A stretch of DNA of 64,000 nucleotides from assembly GCA_001972305.1 (NCBI GenBank), contig BDDD01002260.1:220263-284262 (forward strand). Reading direction: 5' to 3'. Every line of letters begins with the position of its first letter. Position 1 is the stretch's first letter. Source of the stretch: Cephalotus follicularis. Lineage: Eukaryota > Streptophyta > Magnoliopsida > Oxalidales > Cephalotaceae. A model generated the notes under the pieces. That model worked only from the letters and a program-made list of their open reading frames with translations. It did not search any database and was not told the DNA's origin. Both the position numbers and the translations under genes were made by a program. Shown here piece by piece: positions 1 through 12,795 of the stretch.

Positions 1-896
1 ACTTCAAAATATACTTTTAAACACTAAACTTCACAGGATCTGATTCATGATATTCAATAATCGTATAATCATTTATGATTTATCATATTTAATAGTTTCA
101 TAGTACACCTTTACAATCTCTTAATACAAAACTTTTAGAATCATCATAATTCTTTTTGAAACATTTAAATACCAATCTTGAACCTTAAAATCATCATACT
201 TTTCATCACGACGTGTCATAATTATCATTTCTTCCATATAACAATTTTACTTATTACTAACATTTACCATTAATTTCTCATAATCTCAAATATGTCTTCA
301 CAATTTTCAACATCACTACTCTCATTGGAACAGTCCTTTCATTTACCTTTATCTTTATACATAACTTGTCATATTTCATTTCACAGCGGAAACATCACCT
401 CATAATTGATAACTTGATATCTTCAATTATCCTTATTACTTAAGAATTGTCATATTCGTAATAATTTATGGTAGAATTAAAACCTCGAATATATATTCTA
501 TAACTTTCAGCACCAACTTCTAAACAACAACAAATTATGAAAAAGTCGTAATTATAGCGTTCATTTCTATACATATATGTCTATACGTCATCTGTCATAA
601 AAACTTGCACAACAAAAAACATAGACTTGTCATAACACCGTTATACAGTCGAAACATAAACTTGTTATGTCAAAAGGAGCTGATGCAAAACCATATTTTC
701 TTTCCAAAACTTCTTTTATGAACTTTCTCTAAAGCTCGCAATTCCACCTTCGATCATCGCCTGGAAAACATTTTATTTGGTAACAAAAACATTGCAAGGA
801 ATGAGCTCAAATGGCCCAGTAAGAATCATAGTTATACAAATATTTTCGAAATTCCCTTTTTGAAAATATTGGCATATAATATAGTCATACTTTTTG

Positions 897-1060
897 AAAA
901 CATTTCAAAAATCCTTTTGAAAACATTTCAAAAATCCTTTTGAAAAAAAAACATTTCGAAAATCCTTTTGAAAAACATTTCAAAAATCCTTTTGAAAAAC
1001 ATCGTAAAAATCCTTTTTGAAAACATTTCAAAAATCCTTTTGAAAAACATTTCAAAAATC
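897..1060. repeat. AT-rich tandem repeat, unit about 24 bp, about seven copies
   Basis: Copies of an acatttcaaaaatccttttg-type unit follow one another with small length changes in the A runs. A looser relative (gaaaacattt runs) reappears at about 3530-3700, on the other side of the solo LTR. Both tracts belong to the same minus-strand LTR. Confidence 0.8.
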
Positions 1061-1080
1061 ATTTTCTTTTCTATTCATAT

Positions 1081-3251
1081 TGTTAGATATAGTGACCCGA
1101 CAAGCCATTAGATGGGTTGTCATATTTTATCTTACCATGTATGGAACAATCTTATTCTTATATATATATGATGCGTGCTAAATTTGTTATGGCTATATCA
1201 CTTGTATTTTATCACATAATTGAAGTAGTTTATTAATTACCTACTTATACTAGTGATGTACCGACATAAGGTTGGATGCCTGGCATGGAGGCTGTGACAC
1301 TGGTTACCTTACCCCTTATGTCAAACTTGTTTCAACTCATAGGTTCACTTTGTGGGCATTAGTGAACCGGATAGACTTGCGCGTATGTTGTCTGCCCATG
1401 GAATCGGGGGATGGATTCTCTCACTACCATCTATGTTGGACACTAGGGCAAATACGGGGTGCGCGCTGGGAGCGTGTACACTGAACATGACCCGCGTAGG
1501 AGACACCATTTGGATAGTCGCTATTCTCGTGTCAGTAGTGACTCCTACTTGTTGCGGTTGTGTATAAGTGATCATCACTTAGCGAGTTTTTTAACTCGTC
1601 TGATCCTTAGACCTGAGCGACTACTCTATATTGTATGGAGACGGTTATGCTTTGATCTCTACCTTACCCAGTCCTTACGCAGGGCTGACAATCGGGTGGT
1701 CTTTGGGTATGATCGAATCTATACGAATATAAGTGAGTGCGCAATAAGGGATTGTCACACCTGAGCGAAGGTGATCGGCTCTATTATGGTCTGATTATAC
1801 TTTGGATTTATGAAATCCTTGGCCAAGGTTGAGGTAGACTGGAAATTAGATTTTCGGAGAGTTTACCAAAGGTCCTAGTAATGATCAGATATTTTAGCCA
1901 TTGAGGTCCTATCTAGGGTTGACACATATCCTTACCCTAGACCTCAATCAGGACCAAACATGACAAGGGATTATAGTACACGCGAACCGACAACTTAGAA
2001 AATCTAGTGTTATTGAAGTGTGTAATAAATTGTGGGAAAATTAATTAGATTAATTTTTCCATCTGGATAATATTAGATATTAGTCCGAGAGCATTTAAAT
2101 TGGTCGAGGACCATTTAGAATGGCTAAACCGAACCGTAGGGGTATTTCGGTAATTTGAGTACACCTCTCGTCTTAACCAAGATTTTAAAGGGTTCCTGCC
2201 TTATAATGTTTAGATCTTTAATATGTTGGACATATTAAGTCTTGGTGTCAGATATCGGTTGTGTGGATTTTGCATTTCGTGGAAACACGTATGCTTGATC
2301 TTACTTAACAAATATTTGAAAGTTATATGAGATCACTAAAAGAGTTAGACTCTTTATGCTTGACTGGTCAGAAGGCGTCGATGTCTTTTAGAAATACGTG
2401 GATGCTTTTCTCTGATAAAGATATCGATGTCTTTTAGAAAACATCGATGTGCTTTAGTGCCACGTTGCATAGGCGTCGACGTCCTTTGGAAGGCGTCGAC
2501 GTCTTTAAGCAGAACGTGCAACCTGTGCACGAGCTCAAATCGTGGGCACTACTTCTCTCACATCCTTAGCCGATTCCTCTTGTTTTTACACAATTTAGAA
2601 ACGTGAGAATCATGGCTTTGAACTCCTAGGGAGTGAAGGACATGATTCTAAGTGAATGGTAGATTGGGAGAGAGAAATAAAGGCTAGTTAAAAGCATTTC
2701 TGCAGAAAAATGGAAGTGTGGAAAAAGTTTGAGTTTTTGCTGGGCAATTGAGAGCTCGAATTCCTCTGTAGATTGTGAGTGATACTTCATCTGGTATACA
2801 CCAAGCAAAGGCTTATCTAGGGTGGATTGATTGTTGACTTCATTGGTCAAAATCAATACACATTTTCTAAGCTAAGTGAGAGAGAGTGTGAGTTCATACA
2901 CTTTGTAATTGCTGGTTGGATTACTTGTTGTTCCTGAGGCTTGGAGAACATCAAAGGGAATCTACTCAAGCTTGTACCGGCAAAGAAAGAAGGAGCCTTC
3001 ACCCACTGGTATAATCTTTGGCCCCTTTTCTTCTTGCCATGCTTGTGTGTCACCATTGTTTCCAATGGTGACACCAATTCAATTTTGTAGATGTTGTGGT
3101 GATCCGTGTGATCTGTGGACGTGTCATTATGGACTAGTTATGTTATATAGGGTGTTATTCCACTGCCATGATAATTTGTTTAAGTTTTATTCTACACCCT
3201 TACACCCTTTGTCCATTTTGACATTGGTTTCGGTTTAGTCCGTTTCCATCA
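1081..3251 (+). mobile_element. Solo LTR (Copia-like), TSD catat
   Basis: This 2171-bp unit begins TGTTAGATATAG and ends TTTCCATCA, the canonical TG...CA limits. It is flanked by a perfect 5-bp duplication, catat (1076-1080 and 3252-3256). No primer site, coding domain or second LTR is present, so it looks like a solo LTR. Its first half can be followed alongside the solo LTR at 18573-20308 (shared TGTTAGA start, the 'aaccggatagac' region, 'tgtatggag'), so both belong to one superfamily. A GTCGAC-motif cluster lies at 2374-2505. The Copia label is a guess from LTR style. A compact non-autonomous element is the alternative. Confidence 0.7.
2374..2505. repeat. GCGTCGAC motif cluster in the solo LTR
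   Basis: Five copies of (a)GGCGTCGA(C/T)GTC or atatcgatgtc occur in about 130 bp. They are spaced irregularly and partly decayed by C-to-T and G-to-A changes at the CG positions. Confidence 0.7.
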
Positions 3252-4150
3252 CATATATCATGAGACAGAACATTTCGTAAATAACTGAGGGGTCATAAAA
3301 ACATAAAACAGACCCAATTGAACCAGTCACCGGGGCATGGTGCACATCCCTGATCACCAACCTACATCACATGCATGCCCGTGAGCACTCTCCGCTTATA
3401 ACATTAATCTTTTACGAGATTAATTCTTCCTGGATCGCAATCCAGTAGTTGTTCATCTCAGTTCATTGCATTATCTCATTCTGTAAATACATTTCTTAAT
3501 ACTTTGAGTGATCAGCTCAAAACATTAATAAAACAATTTTGTAAAACATTTGAAAACATTTTGAAAAAAAAAACATTTTGAAAACATTTGGAAAACATTT
3601 TGAAAACAATTTTATTAAAACATTTTAAAAACTGATTTTAAAACATTTTTGCAAAACATTTTGAAAACATTTGTAAAACTGAATTTAAAACATTTTTGTA
3701 AAATAATAATAACTATAATTTTCCAGAAAATACTTTAAAATAAGTAAGTATAAAATACTTAGGTAAAAATATAGAATTTTCGTAAAATACTTTGGTATAA
3801 AAATAGCATTTTTCCTTACCACCATAAAATACTTTAGAAAGGTGATTAGGAATCCTTACCTTAATTTATTCTCCTTCTTTCCTCCTTTATACCCATGTCA
3901 GCAGAACTCGCCTTCTTTATACTAAAATTCTCCTACTTTTTCTCTTCTCCTCTCTTTTCTCTCATTCTTTCTCTCCTTCTTCTTTCTCTCTTTCTCTCCC
4001 TCTCTTCTTCTTTCTCTCCCTTCCTGCCAAATACACTGATAAGGGAGCAGCATTTATAGGGAGTCTTCAGCTGCCTTCATTTTGTCGTTTCTCCATCAAG
4101 TCAACACGTGTCCTCTTCTTTCGTCCATTTCTTGATAGGCGTCCTTTTTC

Positions 4151-4430
4151 TTTAAGCGTCGGAGGTTAAGCTTTAAGCGTCGCCGCTTAAGCTCCAGAGT
4201 GCTACCGCTTTGTCCTCTAAGCGTTGCCTGTTGACGCGTAACAAAGGAAAATTAACGCTTGAAAGCGTCTCCGCTTTCTCCATTACACTATAACAAATTG
4301 TTGACGCTTTAACTCACAAATTCGGTACCCACAAAAGAAGCCAAACTGTCATCGCTTTAAAATAACTGTCGACGCTTTATGGCATTTCACTAAACTGTCG
4401 ATGCTTTAAAATAGGCAGTTGACGCTTTCA
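4151..4430. repeat. GCGTCG(A/C)C motif cluster in the minus-strand LTR
   Basis: Forms such as aagcgtcgccgctt, gttgacgcttt, gtcgacgcttt and gtcgatgcttt recur about ten times in 280 bp. They are variants of the palindrome AAGCGTCGACGCTT that also occurs in unrelated LTRs of this window. Confidence 0.7.
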
Positions 4431-5740
4431 ATGTCCCAAGATGCGCAAACATGCTTACGGCACACTGTTTAATCCTTAAAATAATCGTATATCTACCGTA
4501 TATCCATAAATAATGACTTCAAAATGTTCCAGTCCAAAAAAAATAGCCAATTTCGATTTTCTTCCGGGGGCGCTGGCCCCGAGCCCCTGCTCGCTGTCCA
4601 GGCAGCGGGACCCCCCATCCGCTCACCAGGGAGCGGAACCCCCCGAATCCCCCCTAGAGTTAGGGTCATATTACGGGTCCCTTGTAGCATTTGCTAATCT
4701 CAACAACAGAAATCATACTTTCATAAATAATATCTCTAATAAAAATTTCTGGTTATTACAGGCTGCGAAGGCAGCCGTGGTCAACGTGCTTGTTCCGGCC
4801 AGATGTGGCGGCGTCGTGACCAACGCGCCTCAGATCCATGATCCCCAGCCTCCGTCGACCAGTTTCTGATAGCTTTCTGACTCCATTTTTCGGGTAGGTA
4901 TGATCCGTTCCTGTTTCACTGCGGGATTCTGGCTCTGTACTCCGTTCCGTCTGCTTTCGGTAAACTCTGAATTCTGTTCCGTTAATTCTGATTTTTGTTG
5001 AATTCTGTATTTCTGTATCTGTTTCTGTTGTATATGAACTTGAATTGCTTATATGACTCAAAATTGGATAACTTGGACAACCACTTGGATTTGTTTTAAT
5101 GATTTCTCACGCCCCGTTCCCATAACAAAAAAAAAAGTGGTGAGAATCAACATATAAATCCAGCTTATGCAATTTACCATAAATTTAAAACTTTCCAATG
5201 CCATAAACAACTTGCGGAAGCATTTAAATATAAGCCGAAATAAAACGTAACATGCATCCCATACTACATGCTACAACAATAAACATCATCAAAGTTAACT
5301 GCCCTCAAACGGAGCGTGAACAATATTCATCAATACATCGATTCATTTATTACAAAGATCCACTAACGTTTCTCAAAAGCAGAAACAACATAAACTCCAC
5401 TTTGCTCCACGGAACTCAACGGTAGCAATCCGCTGCATCAACCTGAAATCAATCTAAAACTGTAGGGGGGTTAGCCTTTGTCCTCACTCGGCTAAGTTAT
5501 AAACATGATTTGGGGTCAACGATAAAGAATGCCATGTAATGAATGCACCATGATGCAATACATACTATACTACAATACATATATATGTATGTATGTGTAT
5601 CTATAACAATAGGCGCATCCATGCCAAGTGGCCACAATCACCAATCCAGCAGTCATGTCCTGGAGGACCAATGGAATCAATCCAGCCAATCCAATCAATC
5701 CGATGTTTCTTGCGCAAAGGTCAAGCAAACAGTGTTTGTG

Positions 5741-5935
5741 GGTGTCCCTAGCCATCTCCTGGCCCCTAGGCGCACAATCCCGCCCCTAGTCCTCATGACA
5801 CCTCCGTCACAGAACTAGCGCAACATCAATCCGATCAGTATGGGTGTCCCTAGCCAACTCCTGGCCCCTAGGCGCACAATCCCACCCCTAGTCCTCATGA
5901 CACCTCCGTCACGGAACTAGCGCAGCATCAATCCA
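5741..5935. repeat. Tandem duplication, unit about 102 bp, two copies
   Basis: The block starting ggtgtccctagcca at 5741 is repeated from 5843 with only a few substitutions, including 'cctcatgacacctccgtcac' in both copies. It lies inside the 5107-8093 solo LTR. Confidence 0.85.
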
Positions 5936-6237
5936 AGCACAAACATCGATCAATCAATCCAAAAACAAACCGTTTCCAAGTAGTTTATAGGTTACAAAAT
6001 ACTGGAATTACTACATTTATTCAAAATGTGATTCATCTTTAAAACCCTTTTTCAATCCCTTGAAAACACACATTTATCAAAATATATGTTTTCACTTCCA
6101 ACTAATGATTGTATAAAATCATTTACACATTTCCAAAACGGATAAAACATTTTAGACATCAATCACATTCAGTCAACAATCCATTCCATATCAAAATGCA
6201 ATGCAAAGATATGCTCAAAGTACGGGTCAGCCCCTAA

Positions 6238-6484
6238 CCAGTCGGCTGTGTCTCTTGACAGTCGGCTGTTTTCCTTCAACAATCGGCTATCCTAATTCTG
6301 GCAGTCGGCTGCTGGCGTACAGCAGTCGGCTACTCAAGCCTCTGCAGGCATTTCTCAGTAACACACATGGACAGTCGATTGGCTCCCAAGCACAGTTGGC
6401 TGGATCCATTGAGTAGTCGGCTATTCATACTGAACAGTCGACTGGCGCACTCGAGCAGTCGACTGTCCTCCTGGACAGTCAGCT
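6238..6484. repeat. CAGTCGGCTG / CAGTCGACTG motif cluster
   Basis: About nine copies of (c)agtcg(g/a)ctg occur at roughly 20-30 bp spacing, with decayed forms such as aatcggcta and agttggctg. The same motif fills 44006-44168 and 52816-52888 in a different Gypsy element. Confidence 0.8.
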
Positions 6485-6566
6485 GGATTCTGCAGACAGT
6501 ATAGAAAAACAGCAGCAAAACAAAGCCACAACTCACAACGATCCATTCTAACACACAACGAATCAT

Positions 6567-6672
6567 AGCGTCGACGTTATCTCTAAGCGTCGACATTTAT
6601 CGTGAACCAGGACTCATTCTCCGTATAACAATCTATAGCATCAACGCTTCTTTCCTAAGCGTCGACGGTTAA
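6567..6672. repeat. GCGTCGAC motif cluster beside the CAGTCGACTG cluster
   Basis: agcgtcgacgt, aagcgtcgaca, gcatcaacgctt and aagcgtcgacggtt occur within about 105 bp of the 5107-8093 solo LTR, immediately next to the previous cluster. Confidence 0.7.
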
Positions 6673-7388
6673 GCGAACCAAAACATGGTTCCTTCGACAC
6701 GTCTCAAAACCGATCGAGTTCAAGGCATACAACACATGCAATCCGATCTACAATCATCGCAAAACACAATATGCATAGCGGGTTAACTATTCATAGCAAC
6801 CCTAACACAGTCACACAATTCATAATCCACAGCCCACAATCATTCCAAGACATGATATGCACGAATATCATCAAGGAACATTTATTATAATTGAACTCAA
6901 ATCAAATTTATAAAATCCCCTACCTGTTACAGCAGTAGCAACCGAACAGTCTAGCTGCACGTTCAATTGCCAAACCTTTTCGATAACCGTTGAACCGAAG
7001 CCGGTTCTTGTCGATTAATCAGTTCCTAAATGCCAAATCCAATGGCCACTCACACACTACACATACAACACATTTCCGTTATGTTCGACACACAAAACAT
7101 TTTCGTCACCGAAACGCCGGTCGGATTCCGACCGACACAACCAGGCGGTGAAACACCCATCAACGGGTTCCACATTGAACGGTCTACTCAAAACTGGTCA
7201 AGACTCATCGGGAATCGGCGCCAAACGACGCGCCATGGCCGGCAGCGAGTCGTGACTCACTGAGTCAACTCTCCAGACCTCCACATGTCCGATCGCCACC
7301 CAAAAATGCCACACTTTCACCAGTCCTACACGTCCCTGCCCGTGACTCGCCAAGACTCGGCGCTAAACGTGCGGTCCAAGGCGGCAGT

Positions 7389-7413
7389 GAGTCGACTCGC
7401 TGAGTCGACTCAG
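7389..7413. repeat. GAGTCGACTC double palindrome
   Basis: GAGTCGACTC at 7389-7398 is followed by the perfect 14-bp palindrome CTGAGTCGACTCAG at 7400-7413. Decayed relatives (gagtcaactg, gagttgactc) occur at about 49588-49615 and 49838-49868 in the related LTR. Confidence 0.8.
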
Positions 7414-9912
7414 TTAACTGATTCCGGCCGTTTTTGGCTGAATCACTCCTCACCAGTGGTCGAAATGGGTAGAGCGGGCCTTCTACACCATAACCCACGC
7501 CATCCGCGATGCTAATGGGACCGGGAAACGCCGGGAAGAGGCGCGACAGTGGCGGCAGAGGAGAAGAAAAAGAAGAGAAGGGGGAAGGGGGAAGGAGGAG
7601 TTACTGTCCGTTGGCATGCCTGGGTTGACCGGCGTGCTCTCCCGGTCCGGTGGCTGGCTCCGGCTCGCTCTCTCTCCCTCTGCTCCAATCTCTCTCCCGC
7701 TCTCTCTCGCTCTCTCTCTGGCGCGGGCGCACAGAGCGCCCGCTGCCTCTCTCTTGCACGGGCGCGTGATGCGCCCGTGTCCCTCTCTCCCTTCCTTTAT
7801 TCTTTTGCTTCCCCCTTAGTATTTTCTTGTAAAATACTAAGATCGGGGTCTCGATTTTTCCGCGAATCGTGAGATAAATTATCCGAACAGCCACCAAAAT
7901 AATCGCAATAAAAATACGAATATTTGGGCTTTATTGTCGCGCATTAAAAATAGGCTTTATTAGCCGTTTTGGCTAACACAATTACGACTTAAATGCGTAA
8001 TGCCTTTTTATTACTCCGGGCCTCTATCGATTTTATTACGATTGTACACGCACCAATTTCATAATAATTATTTATGAAATTCGGGGCATTACAATTTCGA
8101 AAGTGTGTTAATTGAAGTTTAAACGGTGTTTTTAACTAATATACTTCTGCCGCTGATGACCGTTTTGATTGGTTATAGTTTTCTGACATCTGCACGTATT
8201 TCATTGCATAACGCATTTCACGTCTTAGTACGTGTTTGAGTCTGATAGTCTATTGTCTGTTTGTCTGTCTGTCTGTTGGCAGAGGATCCTACTGTTGAGG
8301 TCGGCCAGGGAGGCGACCATTCATGTGGCTTGTTTCGTCTGTATTGTGAGTGTAACGCCTTTCTTTAACCCTTTTTACTCTGAAATGCTTTTAGATGTTT
8401 TGAATGTTTAAGCATTTCGCTTAATTATTTATGTATATGAGTGAACTTGGTTTTTGCTCACTTCTAAAATCTGTCAAACTTTTAATGTCTGAAACTTTCT
8501 TTTAATATTTTCAAATGCTTGCATGATTATAGTCATACTATGATGCTATTTTCAGCTATATCTGTACATGATAAGGAAGATGATTCCTCTGTCTATTTAA
8601 ACGTGTTTTAAATCTATTTTGATGACTCTAATGATTATATATCTGTCTGAAATCTGTTTTAAGTCTGTTTTGAAGAATTGTGATTTTCTGAATCTCCTGA
8701 ATCTGTTATTTATGTTTAGATGCTTGGTGATCTCGGTCCAAGTTACCTAGTAAACCCATTGCATATTTATATATTTTTATCTGTTTAAACTCTGTTATTA
8801 TTATATATATATGAAATTCTAATGATTTGAATCTGGTTTTCTAATCTGGTTTTCTGCTGATTTCTGAAAATACTGGTTTATAAATAGGTTTTGATTTTAT
8901 ATTCTGTTTAAACCGTTTTATATATGTTTTATAAATCAGATTCTGTATTTTGATTCTGATTCTGAAACTCTGTTTCAGTTGTTTTACTTTGTTGTTATAT
9001 CTTTTCTGTAAAAGATATTTTATTGCGAGCAAAAGCTCTTTGGAGTCTATTTGTTCCATCTCACTAGTCCTGTGGACTAATCCCCTCCTTTGTTTTCTGT
9101 TTTTAGTTTTAACAGGTTAGTCTACTGAGCTCTGTCAGCTAGAGTCAGTCTGTCAACACATGCATATCATTCATGATATTAGCATTTAAATTATACATCA
9201 CTTATGTTTTTATGCAAATGTTTTAGTTTCATTTTAAAAGGGCTGAGCCCTGTTTCTGGTTTATGTTTTGATAATGTGGTTGAGACAGAGCCCAATCTAT
9301 ACTTGTTTTCTACTTTTAAATTGTGATTTGTTGAGGGCTGAGCCCATTACAAACTGGTTCCTCATTCGGGAGTGTGGATTTTATAAAACTGTGTTTTTCT
9401 TTACATGGGGCATAGTCCTATAAACGAATACTACATGCCCGATTTTCGTAAAATTTTAAGAGTTAGAATTATTTTCAAGTTTTTCAAAAAACTTTTCTGT
9501 TTTGAAGAAATTTCTCTGCTTTAAAAACGTATTTTTTAAAGTTCTGTTCTACTGAACCTACGAGGTGAGTCTTTGACTCGTAGTGGGCGAGACGGATCCC
9601 AGCGAGCTGGGTCCGGGCGTGTCATATTTGTGTTCCCCCGCTCGTATAAATTAGTACCGTGCATGTAGATATGTCTGTCAACATAAGGAAATGCAAAAAA
9701 AAAAAAAAAACATGCCACATCCTCAGTATTTTTCTTTAATGGAGTAAAGAACTATTTTGAGATTACGTCTCGGTCTCACATATGGAAATGTGAGATTTTC
9801 ACACTTCAAAAAAATAAATTTTCGATTTTGTCGAATGTGAAAAAAATTCAAACATGAAACCTTATTTTTTGAGATCTCAAGTTTTACGGAACCACTTCTA
9901 TATTTAACTGTC

Positions 9913-10105
9913 GAGAAATTCTTGCATGCACTCTGTGCGTTACGTGACTATATACTTAGTCAATAATACTCAGACACGTAAGCATAATTAATGATAGTTG
10001 TTAGATAAATTAAAAACAAACATCATTAATTATGTTTACTTAATTTTATGTTATTAACTTAATACATCACGTGAACTATACACTTAGTATATACAAGAAT
10101 TAATC
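9913..10105. mobile_element. Mutator-type MITE, copy 1
   Basis: Two arms of about 80 bp are inverted repeats of each other. The left arm gagaaattcttgcatgcac matches the reverse complement of the right end, ttcttgtatatac. Both arms continue to cataattaatgat around a short centre. It is related to the MITE at 30143-30325 through the GCACTC(A/T)GTRC block. A 9-bp duplication is only partly kept (taactgtcg against taattgcgt). No coding capacity. Confidence 0.65.
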
Positions 10106-10372
10106 CTAATTGCGTATAAAATTTAAACATTGGTATCTTAGTCTTGTATCCAACGGCGTTCAAATTAAGTAAGAAAGCGACTACTACTTATAATTAAAAA
10201 TTACCTAATAAGAACACAATGCATTATAAAAACGGATTAGATAATGATGAATGTTAACTTTATTGTTTGGTCAGATATTGATAATGGACGCTTGATTGCA
10301 GTGTTTTTAGTGTGAAACAAGATATTTACACAATGTTTATCCTCCCTTAATTCTTTCGAAGCAAGGGTGTGT

Positions 10373-10390
10373 TTATATATATATATATAT
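10373..10390. repeat. (TA)n microsatellite
   Basis: Uninterrupted TA dinucleotides, about nine units. Confidence 0.9.
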
Positions 10391-12795
10391 GAAGATAGAT
10401 ATCTTGTAATGTGTACATCATTGATAATGTGTACATCATTGATCGATGATATTTTTATATTTACGAGTAGTTTTCTTAAGAGACTTGATATCATATATTG
10501 ACCATGCAAAACAGAAAGGTCCATGGAAAAGATAAATATTAAAAACGAAGGCAGCCAGGCATATATGACCCTTCAACTAGTGTGGCAGCAATGCATGCAA
10601 CACTCACTCTCTACCAAATCAAGGATTCATTTCTTTTTGGTGATAACGAAAAGGATTTGTTTATCACCAACTCCATATCTTTGAACCTTATCCAAACTAT
10701 GATATTTCTATGTCCATAAAATGGCCCACAGGTTGAAATATCTAAAGCTTAACTTGGTTTGCAAAACTCCTGTAGCTCTCACTCAAGTCGTCTCTCAACT
10801 TGCACTATGCGTAGAGATATTGTGAAAAAGTATGATAAATACAAGTGGCATGTGCCATAGCCAATTTTAGTGTATCCCCTATATCCAGATAATAAATTAA
10901 TGAAGAAATAACATGTTTTGTGACCAATGACCATGCTTGCAAGTAAGCATTGCCAAGACCAAGATTTTTTTTCCCCATTAAAGAAGGGAAGAAATTTTTT
11001 AAAATACCGTACATATTTTGGCCCATATTCTCAATTGTCAGGGCTGCGTATCACATACATTATCGTTATTAAGTTGCAGCCAAACTGCATCAATAATCAC
11101 GCATTAGGGAGGGTGATATACTAATCAACAGTTGTTTAATTATATTAGATCTATTAGTAGGGAGGGTGATATTCTAATAAACAGTGCTCTTATTAGATTA
11201 GATACTATTATGCCTTTTGACTTTGGTTATGCAATGGATTCAATTTCTACCTATTAAGCAATCTCGACAAATCTGATCAAAGCAATGTCCATGGCATCTA
11301 TATTGATATAGTATGTACTTGACTTTAAAACTAATGAAAAAATAAGAAAAACCAAAAATGATTTGATGTGAGTTTTGTGCATTATGAGTATATATCATAT
11401 ATTATATATAGATCAATAAACCTAAATATTGGATTTGTTAAAAAACGAATTCTTTATAGAAATATAAAAACTTTTTTTTAAAAAAGAAAAAGATTGAATC
11501 CAATCCCTTAAAAATATATCCATATAGTAGGGATTCATTAACATTTATTATCAATTTTACATCTCATCTCTCACTATTAATTAAGTATTAAAGATAATTT
11601 TATCAATTTCTCTTACTCGATCTGAGATGGAGTTTAAAAGTGAAAGTTTCACACTTGATGTATGAATCCCTCTTTAATTAATTTATCTTCTTTTTTACTG
11701 GGAAGTCGGAAGATCATTATTTCATCATGATGTAGACTTATTAATGTAGTGTTTATAATTCTTTTTCCTTTTTTGGTAAGCAATTTGCAACTCGAATTTA
11801 TAATAAAAATGTAAATTACACTCCAAATTTATTAGCGGTGCAATAAAAAAACTCAATTCTTAAAATCATTGCAACTAAGTCACGATTATTACTTATTGAC
11901 GAACAGACGCCAACGTGTCTAATAGAGGTTGTGACGTACTTTGTGAGGTGATAATTGGGTTGATGTATAGTGGCTTGGATTGTTTTTATTATGGCGAAGC
12001 TTATGGGTTTGAGGGGGTTATATGTGTAAGTTGTAGACTTGGTAGAGATGGCAAAGGCTTGGAGGGTTGATGTTTGAGGGGTTGCGGGATTGTGTTGGTT
12101 GTTGTGGATTTAATGATTGTTGTGGTGGTGACAGGTTGTCTGCATGGCGATGTTTAGGCATTCGAAATTTGGGTGGTGTAGTGATTGTGGCAGATTGGAT
12201 AGTTGTTGGGTTTTAGCTTTTATTTCAAGTGAGTTGATAGGGATATGAGGATGGTGGCGGTTTGGTTTTGATTTTTGGAAGTTGACTTGCAGCAAGGGAA
12301 TGTGTGTGGCTTGTCTTGGCAGTGGTGTGTTGCAAATGTGGGTGGCGCTGGTTTTTTTTTGGGTTATTGATGGAGCTAGGCTTGTGGGCAGCGATGGCAA
12401 TTTTCTCCACTCCCACTCCCTCTGTTTTGTTCCGTTTCAAATGGGGTGGAGAATTTTCGTCCTGTTTAAGTATTGAGGTGGAGAATGAGGGAAAAAATAT
12501 GTCCTTTAGGTGAGAGTGAGGAAGGGACAAAACAAATGTTTTTTCCGCTCCGCACCGCCCCGCTTCACTACGCTTCGTCTTTATATATTTTATCACATAT
12601 ATGATATATCAATAAATGAACTTCTTAAAATATTATTGTAATATTATATCTAAGATTTATTATAATATGTTTTTATGTATAATAAATACATGTAATCTTT
12701 TTTTTTTCTTAAACTTAAACATATTAATATGTGAGTTTAATAATAAAATAAACTAGTAGTCATGTGGTTGTGTTTAGCTTATACATCCATGAGGT

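Larger units (their letters stand above)
1..4761 (-). mobile_element. Gypsy-type LTR, minus strand, cut by the left window edge and split by a solo LTR
   Basis: The right end reads ...TTATTACA. On the minus strand this is a TGTAATAAC start, close to the TGTAAT(A/G)CCC starts of the other Gypsy LTRs in this window. No purine tract lies to its right, so it is either a 5' LTR or a solo LTR whose far end is outside the window. Inside are an AT-rich tandem tract, a GTCGAC-motif cluster at 4151-4430, a CT-rich tract at about 3950-4020, and a later solo LTR at 1081-3251. No coding domain is visible. The assignment rests on terminus style and internal character; the left limit is unknown. Confidence 0.45.
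5107..8093 (-). mobile_element. Solo Gypsy LTR, minus strand, TSD atttc
   Basis: This 2987-bp unit ends on the plus strand with GGGGCATTACA, giving the minus-strand start TGTAATGCCCCG typical of Tekay/Del-type chromovirus LTRs. It begins with tcacgccccg and is flanked by a perfect 5-bp duplication, atttc (5102-5106 and 8094-8098). No internal domain is present. It is from the same LTR family as the partial LTR at 49090-50456. The two share the cggccg/gagt(c/t)(g/a)actc block and a gggcgc...gcgccc hairpin beside CT-rich DNA. It carries all three GTCGAC-type motif clusters seen in this window and a 102-bp tandem duplication. Confidence 0.8.
4762..9626 (+). mobile_element. Probable LTR remnant, plus strand, split by the 5107-8093 solo LTR
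   Basis: The DNA on either side of the 5107-8093 insertion joins into one continuous tract rich in 'ctgtttctg/tctgt' runs. It ends ...GGGTCCGGGCGTGTCA at 9626, which resembles a plant LTR terminus. No primer site follows. The left end is lost at the junction with the minus-strand LTR at 4761, and no matching target duplication is visible. A palindromic gggctgagccc occurs near 9240. No ORF has recognisable homology. This is an inference from composition and the right terminus only. Confidence 0.3.
9627..12795. other. AT-rich intergenic DNA, no gene seen
   Basis: Apart from the MITE at 9913-10105, a poly-A run near 9697-9712 and a TA microsatellite at 10373-10390, I see no coding or RNA feature. 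The GT-rich stretch at about 11990-12360 has only low-complexity ORFs. Sequence near 11800-11900 has the flavour of a MULE terminal repeat but no matching partner could be established. Confidence 0.6.

Noticed and set aside
897-1060. CRISPR-like regular spacing of repeats
   Set aside because: Units are contiguous, AT-rich and degenerate, in a plant genome; this is a simple tandem repeat.
1272-1764. ORFs of 70-101 codons within the first solo LTR
   Set aside because: Several overlapping frames on both strands inside a solo LTR, no domain and not preserved in the related LTR at 18573-20308.
7549-7897. ORFs of 67-107 codons on both strands
   Set aside because: They are made of CT-rich low-complexity DNA within the minus-strand solo LTR (Ser/Leu-rich and Arg/Glu-rich readings).
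12385-12560. Second possible hAT-like MITE starting gcgatggcaattttc
   Set aside because: The right partner of the inverted repeat could not be found, so it is only compositionally similar.
12110-12596. ORFs of 96-123 codons on the minus strand
   Set aside because: Repetitive GT-rich DNA with no domain, no splice support and overlapping frames.
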